From Subtercola sp. Z020 (lineage in GTDB: Bacteria > Actinomycetota > Actinomycetes > Actinomycetales > Microbacteriaceae), in assembly GCF_002931235.1 (NCBI RefSeq), contig NZ_PSTT01000009.1, forward strand, positions 1 to 64,000: DNA of 64,000 nt. The letters are read 5' to 3'. The notes beneath the pieces are model-generated. The model had not been told where the DNA came from, did not search any database, and saw nothing but the letters and a program-made list of their open reading frames with translations. Every line of letters starts with the position of its first letter. Within the stretch, counting starts at the first letter, position 1. This document shows, one piece after another, positions 8,650 through 16,050 of the stretch. The translations under genes were made by a program, and so were the position numbers.

Positions 8650-8743
8650 ATTGGAGTGTTGTCACCATCCAATATGCCGACTTTACTGGTCCCAAGGCCT
8701 CCAACACGGGTGCTTTACCGTCGAACACGCGGAAATTGGAGTG
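8650..8743. promoter_or_regulatory. Candidate MocR operator region with repeated ATTGGAGTG
   Basis: An inverted repeat ATTGGA (8650-8655) / TCCAAT (8668-8673) with a 12-base spacer lies beside the MocR start. The same nonamer ATTGGAGTG recurs 85 bases downstream at 8735-8743, directly before the small-protein gene, and a further TCCAAC half-site is at 8700. The spacing of about eight helical turns suits a dimeric regulator that loops DNA. The second copy doubles as the ribosome site (GGAG) of the 47-residue gene. Confidence 0.5.
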
Positions 8744-8746
8744 CAT

Positions 8747-8890
8747 ATGATGGTCTTCCTCATCGTTCTTGGCCTGATTGGCATGGTCGGGATCTGTCTC
8801 ACCCTCCGAGCCGTGACGACCGATGGATACCGACAGATCGAGACACGGGCCGGGTACGATTCCCGGTGCGGCACGAAAGGAACACACTGA
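8747..8890 (+). CDS. 47-residue single-pass membrane protein, coupled to the PhzF-like gene
   Basis: It starts MMVFLIVLGLIGMVGICLTL: one transmembrane helix of about 18 residues, followed by a polar tail (RAVTTDGYRQIETRAGYDSR). GGAG lies 5 bases before the ATG. The stop overlaps the next ATG (TGATG), so the PhzF-like gene depends on its translation. No family is recognised. The size, clean start and coupling argue for a real small protein. The membrane helix could tether or assist the next product, or the ORF may act mainly as a translational leader. Confidence 0.6.
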   Translation: MMVFLIVLGLIGMVGICLTLRAVTTDGYRQIETRAGYDSRCGTKGTH

Positions 8891-9795
8891 TGCGCTTGAG
8901 GGACTTCAGACAGGTCGACGTCTTCTCCGCCACGCCATATCGCGGCAACCCGCTCGCGGTGGTGCTCGACGGGAGGGATGTCGACGACGAGGCACTGGCC
9001 GACTTCGCCAACTGGACGAACCTCTCAGAGACGACTTTCGTTCTGCCGCCGAGCCCCGAGGCTGCCGCGGCCGGAGCCGACTACCACGTGCGCATCTTCA
9101 CGCCGAGCCGGGAGTTGCCGTTCGCCGGGCATCCCACTCTCGGCACGGCCCACGCGTGGCTGGAGGCCGGCAACGAGCCGCGCGATCCGGCGGCCGTCGT
9201 GCAGGAGTGCGGGGTCGGCCTCGTGCGCATCCGCCGCGAGGGTGAGCGGCTCGCCTTCGCCGCGCCCGAGCTGCTGCGGAGCGGCCCCATCGACCCCGCC
9301 GACCTGGCCGAGCTCACGGCCGTGCTCGGCATCGCGCCGGCAGACGTCGTCGATGCGAACTGGGTCGACAACGGCCCCGGATGGTCGGGGTTGCTGCTCC
9401 CGTCGGCCGAGGCCGTGCTGGCGCTCGAGCCGGACTTCGCGGCCCTCGGCCGGCGTTCCATCGGCGTCGTGGGGCCGTACGCCGCTGCCGCCGGCGCAGA
9501 TGGTGACGACAGCGCCGCGCCGGACGCTGCGGACGCCACCGCCCCCGCGACCCCGCACTTCGAGGTGCGCGGCTTCGCCGGCAGTGCGGGTGTGGGCGAA
9601 GACCCGGTGACTGGCAGCCTGAATGCCAGCCTCGCGCAGTGGCTGATGGCGGCGGGCCACGCTCCCGACCACTACGTCGCGGCACAGGGCACCCGCCTCG
9701 GTCGCGCGGGCCGCGTGCACCTCGACCGCGTCGACGGCCAGGTCTGGGTGGGCGGGGCCAGCACCACCTGCATCGCCGGCACCGTGCTGCTCTAG
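8890..9795 (+). CDS. PhzF family isomerase/epimerase
   Basis: This 301-residue protein has the diaminopimelate-epimerase-like two-lobed fold of PhzF. The catalytic Glu lies in NLSETTFVLPP (about residues 41-51), and the family signatures FTPSRELPFAGHPTLGTAHAW (FTP at about 72) and GEDPVTGSLNASLAQWL (about 236) are present. PhzF acts on trans-2,3-dihydro-3-hydroxyanthranilate in phenazine synthesis, but no other phenazine genes are here. Most such stand-alone members have unknown substrates, so phenazine synthesis should not be inferred. It is translated from a TGATG overlap with the small membrane protein and faces the MocR gene, its probable regulator. Confidence 0.9.
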   Translation: MRLRDFRQVDVFSATPYRGNPLAVVLDGRDVDDEALADFANWTNLSETTFVLPPSPEAAAAGADYHVRIFTPSRELPFAGHPTLGTAHAWLEAGNEPRDPAAVVQECGVGLVRIRREGERLAFAAPELLRSGPIDPADLAELTAVLGIAPADVVDANWVDNGPGWSGLLLPSAEAVLALEPDFAALGRRSIGVVGPYAAAAGADGDDSAAPDAADATAPATPHFEVRGFAGSAGVGEDPVTGSLNASLAQWLMAAGHAPDHYVAAQGTRLGRAGRVHLDRVDGQVWVGGASTTCIAGTVLL

Positions 9796-9909
9796 CAGCG
9801 GCGGTACGCGCCCGGCACCGCCGCCCGCTCCGCGCACCGGCGCGGGCCGGGCGCCGGCGCAGAGCCGCCAGCGCCGAGCCGCCCGCGGCCGACGTGGGAA
9901 GATGAAACG

Positions 9910-11112
9910 GTGACCGCCGCCCACCCCGACCCGCAGCAGCAGCGGCAACAGGCCCCGCGGCGCCGGCGGCGGCGTGCGCTGGCCGCCGCCGCGCTGGTGC
10001 TCCTGTTGTTCGGCGTCTCCGCTGCCGTCGCAGCCGTCGTTCTCACCCAACGTCCGCCCGAGCACAGCGCCCTGGCCGACGCCACGCCGGGGGAGTGGTC
10101 GAGCATCCCGCTCGCGGCGCCCGCGCTGAACGGCGACGGATCGGCGTACGACATGTTCGTCCGGCCCGGCTCCAGCCGTGATCTCGTCGTGTTCTTCGGC
10201 GACGGGGGCCTCAACTGGAACGAACTCACCACCGCCGAACCGATCACCCCGCAGTCGAGCCTCTTCGGCGGCGGCAACTTCTTCTACGACTCCGTGCCGT
10301 TCCACCAGCCCGCGAGCCTCGGCGGTCTGCTGCGACCGGATGCCGCGGCCCCGTTCGCCGCGTCGACCATCGTCTACATCCCGACCACGACGGGCGACCT
10401 CGGGGTGGGCGATGCGAAAGCCGTCACGATGACCTCCGAGACGGGTGACTCGGCGACCGCGGACTTCAATGGCTACAACAACACCCGCGCCGCCCTCGAC
10501 TGGGTCTACGCGAACGTCGCCGACCCGACCAGCGTGCTCGTCGCGGGCGCCGGCACCGGCGGCCTCAACGCCGCGTTCTGGCTCGGTGACGTCGGCGCGC
10601 ACTACGACAGCGCCCCGCTCTTCGAGTACTCCGACAGTTCGTACGTGACGGCCGCCGCGCTCGCCGGCACGATCGACCCCCTGTGGACCACGCAGTTCAG
10701 CGCCCGGTTCGGTTTCGAGCCGACGAACGACCCGCTGCGGGCGGCCGTCACGCACAACGGCAAGCTCTTCGGCGACCGACTGCGCACCCTCCTCTCCCAG
10801 ACGACGCTCGACCGCACCCTCGCCGGCTTCTCGGTCGGCATCGACGACGGGTACTACACCCCCCAGGCCGGCGCCGACTGGAACTACGCGATGAAGGCGT
10901 CGTTCCGGGCGGTCACGGCTCTGGATGCCCGTACCTCCGTCTACGTCACCGACACCGGCGCCGATGCCAACGGCGAGACACGCCACGTCATCTCGACGGT
11001 CGACGCCTTCCAGAACGACCGGCAGAACGGCGTCACCGCCGAGGAGTGGCTGGCCGAGGCCGTGCAGGGCGGGCATCCGGAGTCTGTCGGAGCCGACCTC
11101 CTGAGGCAGTAG
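9910..11112 (+). CDS. Membrane-anchored pectin-acetylesterase/Notum-like protein lacking the serine nucleophile
   Basis: This 400-residue protein begins with a poly-Arg stretch and one hydrophobic helix (about 23-45), a signal anchor or signal peptide. The rest resembles the pectin acetylesterase/Notum fold: DLVVFFGDGGLNWNE (oxyanion-loop region), IVYIPTTTGDLGVGDA (family: YxPYCTGDVHWGD) and YNNTRAALDWVYANV (family: YANARAALDWL). The nucleophile elbow, normally GxSAGG, reads VLVAGAGTGGLNAAF, so Gly replaces Ser; the nearby family Cys, His and Trp are also changed. I infer a catalytically dead extracytoplasmic protein, perhaps a binder of sugar or lipid. The GTG at 9910 fits GGGAAG upstream. 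It is a single gene. Confidence 0.7.
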   Translation: MTAAHPDPQQQRQQAPRRRRRRALAAAALVLLLFGVSAAVAAVVLTQRPPEHSALADATPGEWSSIPLAAPALNGDGSAYDMFVRPGSSRDLVVFFGDGGLNWNELTTAEPITPQSSLFGGGNFFYDSVPFHQPASLGGLLRPDAAAPFAASTIVYIPTTTGDLGVGDAKAVTMTSETGDSATADFNGYNNTRAALDWVYANVADPTSVLVAGAGTGGLNAAFWLGDVGAHYDSAPLFEYSDSSYVTAAALAGTIDPLWTTQFSARFGFEPTNDPLRAAVTHNGKLFGDRLRTLLSQTTLDRTLAGFSVGIDDGYYTPQAGADWNYAMKASFRAVTALDARTSVYVTDTGADANGETRHVISTVDAFQNDRQNGVTAEEWLAEAVQGGHPESVGADLLRQ

Positions 11113-11142
11113 CGCCACCGCCCGAGGTGGTTGACTTGTCGA

Positions 11143-12522
11143 ATGGATGCTCCCCTCGACGTTTCGGCCTACATCGACGACTTCACGCAGTACCTCACGG
11201 CGTCGCCCTCGTCGTACCACGCGGTGGCCGAAGCCGGCCGCCAGCTGACGGCCGCCGGATTCACCCGGCTCGACGAGACCGAGCCGTGGCCGGTCACGGC
11301 CGCAGCTGCCGCCACGGCCGCCGCCGCCGCCGAGGGTGAGCCCGGTCGCCACTTCGTCATCCGCGACGGCGCGATCATCGCCTGGCTCACCCCCGCCGGT
11401 GCCGGGCCGTCGACCCCGTTCCGCATTCTCGGGGCGCACACCGACTCGCCTGGCTTCAAGCTCAAGCCGAAGCCGACGACGGGTTCCGCGGGCTGGCTGC
11501 AGGCCGGGGTCGAGATCTACGGCGGGCCGCTGCTGAACTCGTGGCTCGACCGTGAGCTCGAGCTCGCCGGCCGCGTGGTCACCCGCGACGGCCGCGAACT
11601 GCTCGTACGCACCGGGCCCTTCTTGCGCATCCCGCAGCTCGCGATCCACCTCGACCGTGACGCGAACACCGGCCTCACGCTCGACCGGCAGCGCCACACC
11701 AGCCCGGTGTTCGGGGTCGGCGACCTCGGCCGGGCCGATCTCGTCGACCACCTGGCCGGGCTCGCCGGGGCGGAGCTCACCGGTGCCGACATCGCCGGTT
11801 ACGACATCCTCACGGCCGACACGGCCACCCCGGCACGGTTCGGGCTCGACGGCCAGCTCTTCGCCGCCGGGCGCATGGACAACCTGACGTCGGTCTACGC
11901 CGGGCTCCGCGCTCTGATCGAGACGAGCGCGCTCGCAGCGGGCGCCGGGTCCGCCGCGTCGGCTCCGGATGCCGCGACCGGCGCCGCGCACATCACCGTG
12001 CTGGCGGCCTTCGACCACGAAGAACTGGGCTCGGAGTCGCGTTCGGGGGCGAGCGGGCCGTTGCTCGACGACATCCTCACCCGCATCTCGGCCGGGCTCG
12101 GCGCGTCGACGGAGGAGCGCCTGCGCGCCTACGCCGCCTCGTGGTGCCTCTCGGCCGATGCCGGCCACTCCGTGCATCCGAACTACCCCGAGAAGCACGA
12201 CCCCGTGAACCGCCCGATCGCCGGCGGCGGCCCGCTGCTGAAGATCAACGCCAACCAGCGGTACGCGACCGATGCGCACGGGGCGGCCCTCTGGGTGGCG
12301 GCCTGCGCCCAGGCGGGGGTGGCGTACCAGGAGTTCGTGTCGAACAACACTGTTCCGTGCGGTTCGACGATCGGGCCGCTCACCGCGACGCGCCTCGGAA
12401 TCCGCACCGTCGACGTGGGCGTGCCCCTGCTCTCGATGCACTCGGCCCGCGAGCTGGCCCACGTGAACGACCTCGCCGCGCTCTCGGCAGCCATCCGCGC
12501 CTTCTTCGCTCCGCGCCCCTAG
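11143..12522 (+). CDS. M18 family aminopeptidase
   Basis: Zinc aminopeptidase of 459 residues that removes N-terminal (often acidic) residues from peptides in the cytoplasm. Metal and catalytic motifs of M18 are intact: AHTDSPGFKLKP (first His/Asp), the central GRMDNLTSVYAG (bridging Asp), FDHEELGSESRSGA (catalytic Glu pair), VHPNYPEKHDP and the last His in VPLLSMHSARE. The dodecameric family usually has 430-480 residues, so the length fits. It starts 30 bases after the esterase-fold gene; TTGACT sits 6 bases before the ATG, so the message may be leaderless. Confidence 0.95.
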   Translation: MDAPLDVSAYIDDFTQYLTASPSSYHAVAEAGRQLTAAGFTRLDETEPWPVTAAAAATAAAAAEGEPGRHFVIRDGAIIAWLTPAGAGPSTPFRILGAHTDSPGFKLKPKPTTGSAGWLQAGVEIYGGPLLNSWLDRELELAGRVVTRDGRELLVRTGPFLRIPQLAIHLDRDANTGLTLDRQRHTSPVFGVGDLGRADLVDHLAGLAGAELTGADIAGYDILTADTATPARFGLDGQLFAAGRMDNLTSVYAGLRALIETSALAAGAGSAASAPDAATGAAHITVLAAFDHEELGSESRSGASGPLLDDILTRISAGLGASTEERLRAYAASWCLSADAGHSVHPNYPEKHDPVNRPIAGGGPLLKINANQRYATDAHGAALWVAACAQAGVAYQEFVSNNTVPCGSTIGPLTATRLGIRTVDVGVPLLSMHSARELAHVNDLAALSAAIRAFFAPRP

Positions 12523-12621
12523 TACCCCCACTTCGGCCGTTCGCTTGGCCCCGGGGCCGCCGGTACCTACTGTGGGATCGGCGCGTCGGGGGACGACGCG
12601 GTCGTCACGGGGGAGTACAGC

Positions 12622-13332
12622 ATGCAGAACAGGTCACGTCGCGGAGCGCTTGTACCATCGGGGAGTGGGATGCTCGGCAGAGCCCTCACCGGAGCCGCCC
12701 TCGCGGCCACCGTCGTCACCGCGCTCGCACTCGCGGGCTGCAGCGCGGGCACGACGGGCGCAGCGGGCGCCTCAGCCCAAGTCGTGAGCGCCTCCGTCGC
12801 GGTCACCCCGCCCGCGGGGGCGCCTGCGACCCCGTCGCCGACGCCCACCGCTGCTCCCGCGCCGAAAGTCACCCACGCGACCGTCGCCTCGACTGTGGAG
12901 ATTCCGTTCGGCACCGACACGACAGACGACCCGTCGCGCGCCGTCGGGGAGTCGGCCGTCGTTGCCGCAGGCAGGAACGGTACGAGGACGCAGGTGTGGG
13001 ACGTGGCATCCCTCGACGGCGTCGAGACCGGCCGCACCCTGGTGTCGGAGTCGACCACCGCAGAGCCCGTCACCGAGGTGACCGCCGTCGGAACGAAGCA
13101 GCCGGCACCCGCGCCCGTGCCGGTCGCCGAGGATCAGGCGGCCGACGAGCAGTCCGGCGGGGCCGGCTGCGACCCGAACTACGAGGGTGCCTGCGTGCCG
13201 ATCGACAGCGACGTCGACTGCGCAGGGGGCAAGGGCAACGGCCCCTCGTACGTCGAGGGCCCGGTCCGGGTGGTGGGTGAGGACATCTACGGCCTCGACG
13301 GCAACGACAACGACGGTATCGGCTGCGAGTGA
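12622..13332 (+). CDS. Excalibur-domain lipoprotein
   Basis: This 236-residue exported protein has a signal peptide (about 17-40) ending in the lipobox LALAGCS, a long Ala/Pro/Thr-rich linker, and a C-terminal excalibur motif. The motif has two Cys-flanked loops and DxDxDG-like DGNDNDGIGCE at the very end. The domain is expected to bind Ca2+, so the protein is probably a cell-surface lipid-anchored calcium binder. GGGGGAG stands 6 bases before the ATG at 12622. A second in-frame ATG at 12670 also has a ribosome site and would give the more usual signal-peptide length. Confidence 0.88.
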   Translation: MQNRSRRGALVPSGSGMLGRALTGAALAATVVTALALAGCSAGTTGAAGASAQVVSASVAVTPPAGAPATPSPTPTAAPAPKVTHATVASTVEIPFGTDTTDDPSRAVGESAVVAAGRNGTRTQVWDVASLDGVETGRTLVSESTTAEPVTEVTAVGTKQPAPAPVPVAEDQAADEQSGGAGCDPNYEGACVPIDSDVDCAGGKGNGPSYVEGPVRVVGEDIYGLDGNDNDGIGCE

Positions 13333-13344
13333 CCCGAACGACGA

Positions 13345-13390
13345 GAACGCCCCCTGCCTGCATACCGCGGTATTCGAGCAGAGGGCGTTC
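13345..13390. terminator. Cruciform-like bidirectional terminator
   Basis: The outer stem GAACGCCCCCTGC / GCAGAGGGCGTTC has one mismatch. Its loop contains a second perfect palindrome ATACCGCGGTAT (13362-13373). It lies between the convergent excalibur and CsbD genes. Confidence 0.75.
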
Positions 13391-13394
13391 CGAG

Positions 13395-13408
13395 AGCCCC
13401 GAGGGGCT
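13395..13408 (-). terminator. Short hairpin behind the CsbD-like gene
   Basis: A perfect 6-bp stem (AGCCCC, GGGGCT) with a 2-base loop lies 9 bases past the stop of the minus-strand CsbD-like gene. Together with the larger structure next to it, it likely ends the minus-strand message. Confidence 0.45.
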
Positions 13409-13416
13409 GGCGTCAC

Positions 13417-13590
13417 CTAGTTTTTGAAGACGTCTTTGACGTTCTCGCCGGCCTTCTTCGCGCTGGCGCCGGCCTGGTCGGCCTTGCCCTCGGCGACCTT
13501 CGAGTCGTCGTTCGTGATGTTGCCGACAGCCTCCTTCGCCTTACCGGCGAGGTCCTGCGCGGCGTTCTGGATCTTGTCTGCTGCACTCAT
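13417..13590 (-). CDS. CsbD family stress-response protein
   Basis: This 57-residue, highly charged protein begins MSAADKIQNAAQDLAGKAKE and has the repeated (N/D)-A-A-x-x-L-x-G-K-A-K pattern of CsbD/antitoxin-of-membrane-stress proteins. It contains a GxITNDDSKVAEGKADQ core. CsbD proteins are abundant under general stress but have no known mechanism. It is the last gene of the minus-strand envelope-stress group, 48 bases past the AmaP-like gene, with its own ribosome site (GAAAGG). The ATG at 13590 is preferred over an upstream TTG. Confidence 0.88.
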   Translation of the reverse strand: MSAADKIQNAAQDLAGKAKEAVGNITNDDSKVAEGKADQAGASAKKAGENVKDVFKN

Positions 13591-13638
13591 GAGGAGCACC
13601 TTTCTTTGTTGGGGTTGTGGAGAGATGAGACGTGGGGG

Positions 13639-14244
13639 TCAGGCGAGGCGGGTCGCACCGGCGGTGCGCACCCGGAACCCTCCGCTGACCTGGATGAGCG
13701 CCGGGATGCTCGACCCCAGCAGCTCGTCGAGGGCGAGCAACTGTGCTTCGACGAGGTCGCGGGCGTCGGCGGGGGAGACCCCGCGTCGGCACGAGACCGA
13801 GACTTTCAGAACCGATGAACCCTTCACAGCGTACGTCGAGACGTGCGATGCCACGAGCTCCGGATGCGTCGCGAGGGATTCCTGCAGCAACTGCTCGGCC
13901 ACGGCGGAGTCGACCACGGTGCGGCCGTGCTCCGTCGGCTTCTCTGAGAGCAGCGTGCGGGTGTGGCCGCCGCCCTGCCGGAAGATGAAGACGACGAACA
14001 GGATGACCAGCACCAGCAGCAGGGCGGCCGCAGCGAGCCAGAGCCAGCTGTGACCGGTACCACCGAGCGGTGTCGCCTTCAGCGCTTCGGTGACCGAGGA
14101 GACCACTCCGGGAGCCTGCTCCGTGTACCCGTCACGGACGGACGCAAGTGCTCCGACGGCTGCGGCAGAGAGACCGGCCGCGAGCAGCACGAGCCCCGCG
14201 AGCAGGATGACGGCGCGGTTCGCGCCACGGTTGGTGCTGTTCAT
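13639..14244 (-). CDS. AmaP-like alkaline-shock membrane anchor protein
   Basis: This 201-residue protein has two transmembrane helices: about 10-32 (AVILLAGLVLLAAGLSAAAVGA) and about 66-88 (WLWLAAAALLLVLVILFVVF). A cytoplasmic domain follows (about 95-201). The layout matches AmaP, the anchor that holds Asp23 polymers at the membrane. Its start overlaps the stop of the DUF6286 gene by 4 bases, so the minus-strand operon is tightly coupled. The cytoplasmic part has SVLKVSVSCRRGVSPADARDLVE, weakly similar to Asp23 itself. Confidence 0.8.
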   Translation of the reverse strand: MNSTNRGANRAVILLAGLVLLAAGLSAAAVGALASVRDGYTEQAPGVVSSVTEALKATPLGGTGHSWLWLAAAALLLVLVILFVVFIFRQGGGHTRTLLSEKPTEHGRTVVDSAVAEQLLQESLATHPELVASHVSTYAVKGSSVLKVSVSCRRGVSPADARDLVEAQLLALDELLGSSIPALIQVSGGFRVRTAGATRLA

Positions 14245-14819
14245 GCGCCGACCTTTCCCTCAGTGCTGATGATGACGCGCGAACGGATGCTCGGCTTCAG
14301 GTCGTACGACCGGAGCTGCTCATCGACAGCGGCCGTCACCGCAGCGGCGTCGACTGCCGCGCCTGACGCCGGGGTGACCCGCACGACGGCCGTGCGGTGC
14401 GACACCGACACGCTCGTGTTGTCTGCGCTGGTGTGGGCGGCGCTGGCGGCGTGCCGGGCCAGGGCCGAGGCGATGACCTCGTTGTCGATGACCGTGGCCG
14501 CACGCTCGGAGGTGAGGGTGTGCCGCGCCCGGCGGGCGCCCGTCACCGCGACGATGACCAGTACGAGCCCGATGATCGCCGCGACGATGCCGCCCGCGAT
14601 CAGGGTCCACGCCGGGTAGGCCGGGGCGTTGACGACGGCCTGCGCGAGGGCCTGGGGCGCCACGAGCAGCGGGGCGAACCCGAAGGCACGCAACACGAAC
14701 TCGGTTCCGAGGTACGCCAGCACGAGAATGGCGAGCACCGCGAGAACGATGGCGAGACCCGACAGGGGAGAGTGCGTCTCGCGCCGGTTCAGCCGGCGAT
14801 ACAGAGGGGTGGTGCTCAT
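14241..14819 (-). CDS. DUF6286 membrane protein of the Asp23 locus
   Basis: This 192-residue protein has two transmembrane segments, about 21-45 (GLAIVLAVLAILVLAYLGTEFVL) and about 72-93 (TLIAGGIVAAIIGLVLVIVAV). A C-terminal cytoplasmic domain (about 100-192) has an alternating strand/helix pattern (SVSVSHRTAVVRVTPAS) like that in the Asp23-type proteins. Actinobacterial Asp23 loci often carry this gene between the Asp23-like and AmaP-like genes. It overlaps both neighbours by 4 bases. The molecular role is unknown; membrane scaffold is the natural guess. Confidence 0.75.
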   Translation of the reverse strand: MSTTPLYRRLNRRETHSPLSGLAIVLAVLAILVLAYLGTEFVLRAFGFAPLLVAPQALAQAVVNAPAYPAWTLIAGGIVAAIIGLVLVIVAVTGARRARHTLTSERAATVIDNEVIASALARHAASAAHTSADNTSVSVSHRTAVVRVTPASGAAVDAAAVTAAVDEQLRSYDLKPSIRSRVIISTEGKVGA

Positions 14820-15229
14820 GAGACGCGCTTCCCTTCCTGAATGTCGACTCCGGTCAGCCGCACGGTCACGGTGTCGATCGACGAACCACTGAGTGCCGTG
14901 GCGCGGGCCCTGATCTGCTGTTGTGCGGCGGCGGCGCGCTCGAGCAGCGTGCCGCCCGTGCGTTCGACGAGGGTTCGATCATCCTGAACCCGCGACAGCG
15001 ATGCCACACGGAGCGGAGACCGCACCGTGACGGCGAGCTTGCCGGCCGAGTCCGCCAGATCGACGGAGACCGCACGCGCCGACACGCCCAGCGCCTCGGC
15101 GGCCACCGCGGCGACCAGGCGGTTCAGGGCCTTCTCGGTGATGCGCGTGCGGCCCGCTGCCGGCCGGTCGACGGCGCGGGGCGCGGCCGGCGTGAGGGCC
15201 GCCGGCCGCGGAGCCGTCACCGTGCTCAT
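14816..15229 (-). CDS. Asp23/Gls24-like protein (second paralogue)
   Basis: This 137-residue soluble protein has an Ala/Pro-rich head (1-28) and then an Asp23-like domain: TRITEKALNRLVAAVAAEALGV, followed by beta strands AVSVDLADSAGKLAVTVRSPL and SSIDTVTVRLTGVDI. The layout (ITEKAL..VAA.A..., strand, VRSPLRV, helix, strand) repeats that of the canonical Asp23 gene at 15426. Overlaps of 4 bases tie it to DUF6286 (downstream) and DUF2273 (upstream). Probable partner in a membrane-attached Asp23 assembly. Confidence 0.75.
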   Translation of the reverse strand: MSTVTAPRPAALTPAAPRAVDRPAAGRTRITEKALNRLVAAVAAEALGVSARAVSVDLADSAGKLAVTVRSPLRVASLSRVQDDRTLVERTGGTLLERAAAAQQQIRARATALSGSSIDTVTVRLTGVDIQEGKRVS

Positions 15230-15423
15230 GATGACGAACGCTTCCCTCTGAACGCTCCGGCGAGGGCGGAGAGGTCGAGCTTGCCGTCGAGCACGCGGCC
15301 CACGAGCGCCCCGATCGCCATGGCGACGGCGACGAAGAAGAACGCCCAGAACCCGAACACGATCCAGGTCAGTGCGAGCACGGCACCGATGACGATGCCG
15401 GTGCGAGTGGCGGTGGAGGTCAT
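15226..15423 (-). CDS. DUF2273 small membrane protein
   Basis: This 65-residue protein is almost all transmembrane: about 9-45 (GIVIGAVLALTWIVFGFWAFFFVAVAMAIGALVG) forms a hairpin. A short basic/acidic tail (DGKLDLSALAGAFRGKRSSS) ends it. DUF2273 proteins occur next to Asp23 and AmaP in Firmicutes and actinobacteria and are thought to be part of the same membrane assembly. The gene is separated from the Asp23 gene by 2 bases and overlaps the next by 4. Confidence 0.88.
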   Translation of the reverse strand: MTSTATRTGIVIGAVLALTWIVFGFWAFFFVAVAMAIGALVGRVLDGKLDLSALAGAFRGKRSSS

Positions 15424-15425
15424 GA

Positions 15426-15887
15426 CTACTGAACCCGCGCTTCGGTCTCAGCGTCGGCCGAGTCGTCGACCGACGGAATGAAGACGTCGTCGACCGTGAC
15501 GTTCACTTCGGTGACCTCGAGGCCGACGAGGTTCTCGATCGCCTCGATGATCGACGAGCGCACGTTGTCGGCGACATCCTGCAGCGGAACCGGGTACTCG
15601 GCGACGATGATCACGTCGACGGCGACCTGGGTCTCACCGACCTCGACGCTGATGCCCTGCGACAGGTCTTTGTTGTTCATCGCGTTGCGGATGGAGCCGA
15701 TCACGCGGGCGGCGCCGCCGCCGAGGGCGTGTACTCCGCTCACCTCGCGGGCCGCGATTCCGGCGACCTTGGCAACGACACTGTCGTTGATGGTGGTCTT
15801 GCCGATCGCGGTCTCGGCGGTGGGGATCGTCGACGTCGTGCTGATCGTGGCCGGCGTGACAGTGGCGGGGGTGGTGGTGTTTGCCAT
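15426..15887 (-). CDS. Asp23/Gls24 family envelope stress protein
   Basis: This 153-residue protein is the canonical member of the locus. After a Thr-rich head it reads GKTTINDSVVAKVAGIAAREVSGVHAL (about 28-54), then VEVGETQVAVDVIIVAEYPVPLQDVADNVR and TVDDVFIPS. These are the signatures of Asp23/Gls24, an abundant cytoplasmic protein that polymerises beneath the membrane and affects cell-wall stress in Firmicutes. It is first in the minus-strand operon, with AAGGAG 6-7 bases upstream of the ATG at 15887. It is divergent from an ECF sigma factor that probably controls the locus. Confidence 0.92.
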   Translation of the reverse strand: MANTTTPATVTPATISTTSTIPTAETAIGKTTINDSVVAKVAGIAAREVSGVHALGGGAARVIGSIRNAMNNKDLSQGISVEVGETQVAVDVIIVAEYPVPLQDVADNVRSSIIEAIENLVGLEVTEVNVTVDDVFIPSVDDSADAETEARVQ

Positions 15888-16050
15888 GACGTACTCCTTG
15901 GAGGTGATTGCAAGCCCCGAGATCTTCCCGGGGCTGTTGTGCGATAGTCACTAGTGAGACGGAGCTGCTCCGGCATTCGTCACACGTGTACGAGATTTTT
16001 TTTCGGCCCAGCCCGGTGGCCGACGATTCTGCGAGGCGAAGGGGGGCCCG
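15888..16050. promoter_or_regulatory. Divergent promoter region of the Asp23 operon and ECF sigma gene
   Basis: This 163-base region holds a 5'-UTR hairpin for the minus-strand message (GCCCCG 15914-15919 / CGGGGC 15929-15934), the perfect palindrome CGGAGCTGCTCCG (15960-15972), an ACACGTGT palindrome (about 15982) and a run of eight T (15996-16003). An ECF-type promoter could not be assigned with confidence on either strand. Confidence 0.4.

Noticed and set aside
8890-9795. Phenazine biosynthesis locus
   Set aside because: Only a PhzF-like gene is present; phzA/B/D/E/G are absent and stand-alone PhzF-like proteins are common.
9025-12531. Minus-strand open frame of 1168 codons
   Set aside because: It is antisense to PhzF-like, esterase-fold and M18 genes, is rich in Arg/Gly, and has no recognisable domain. 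Long shadow frames are normal at this GC content.
12548-12559. Perfect palindrome GGCCCCGGGGCC after the M18 gene
   Set aside because: It is made only of G and C with no loop or T tract; it may help termination but is not distinguishable from chance.
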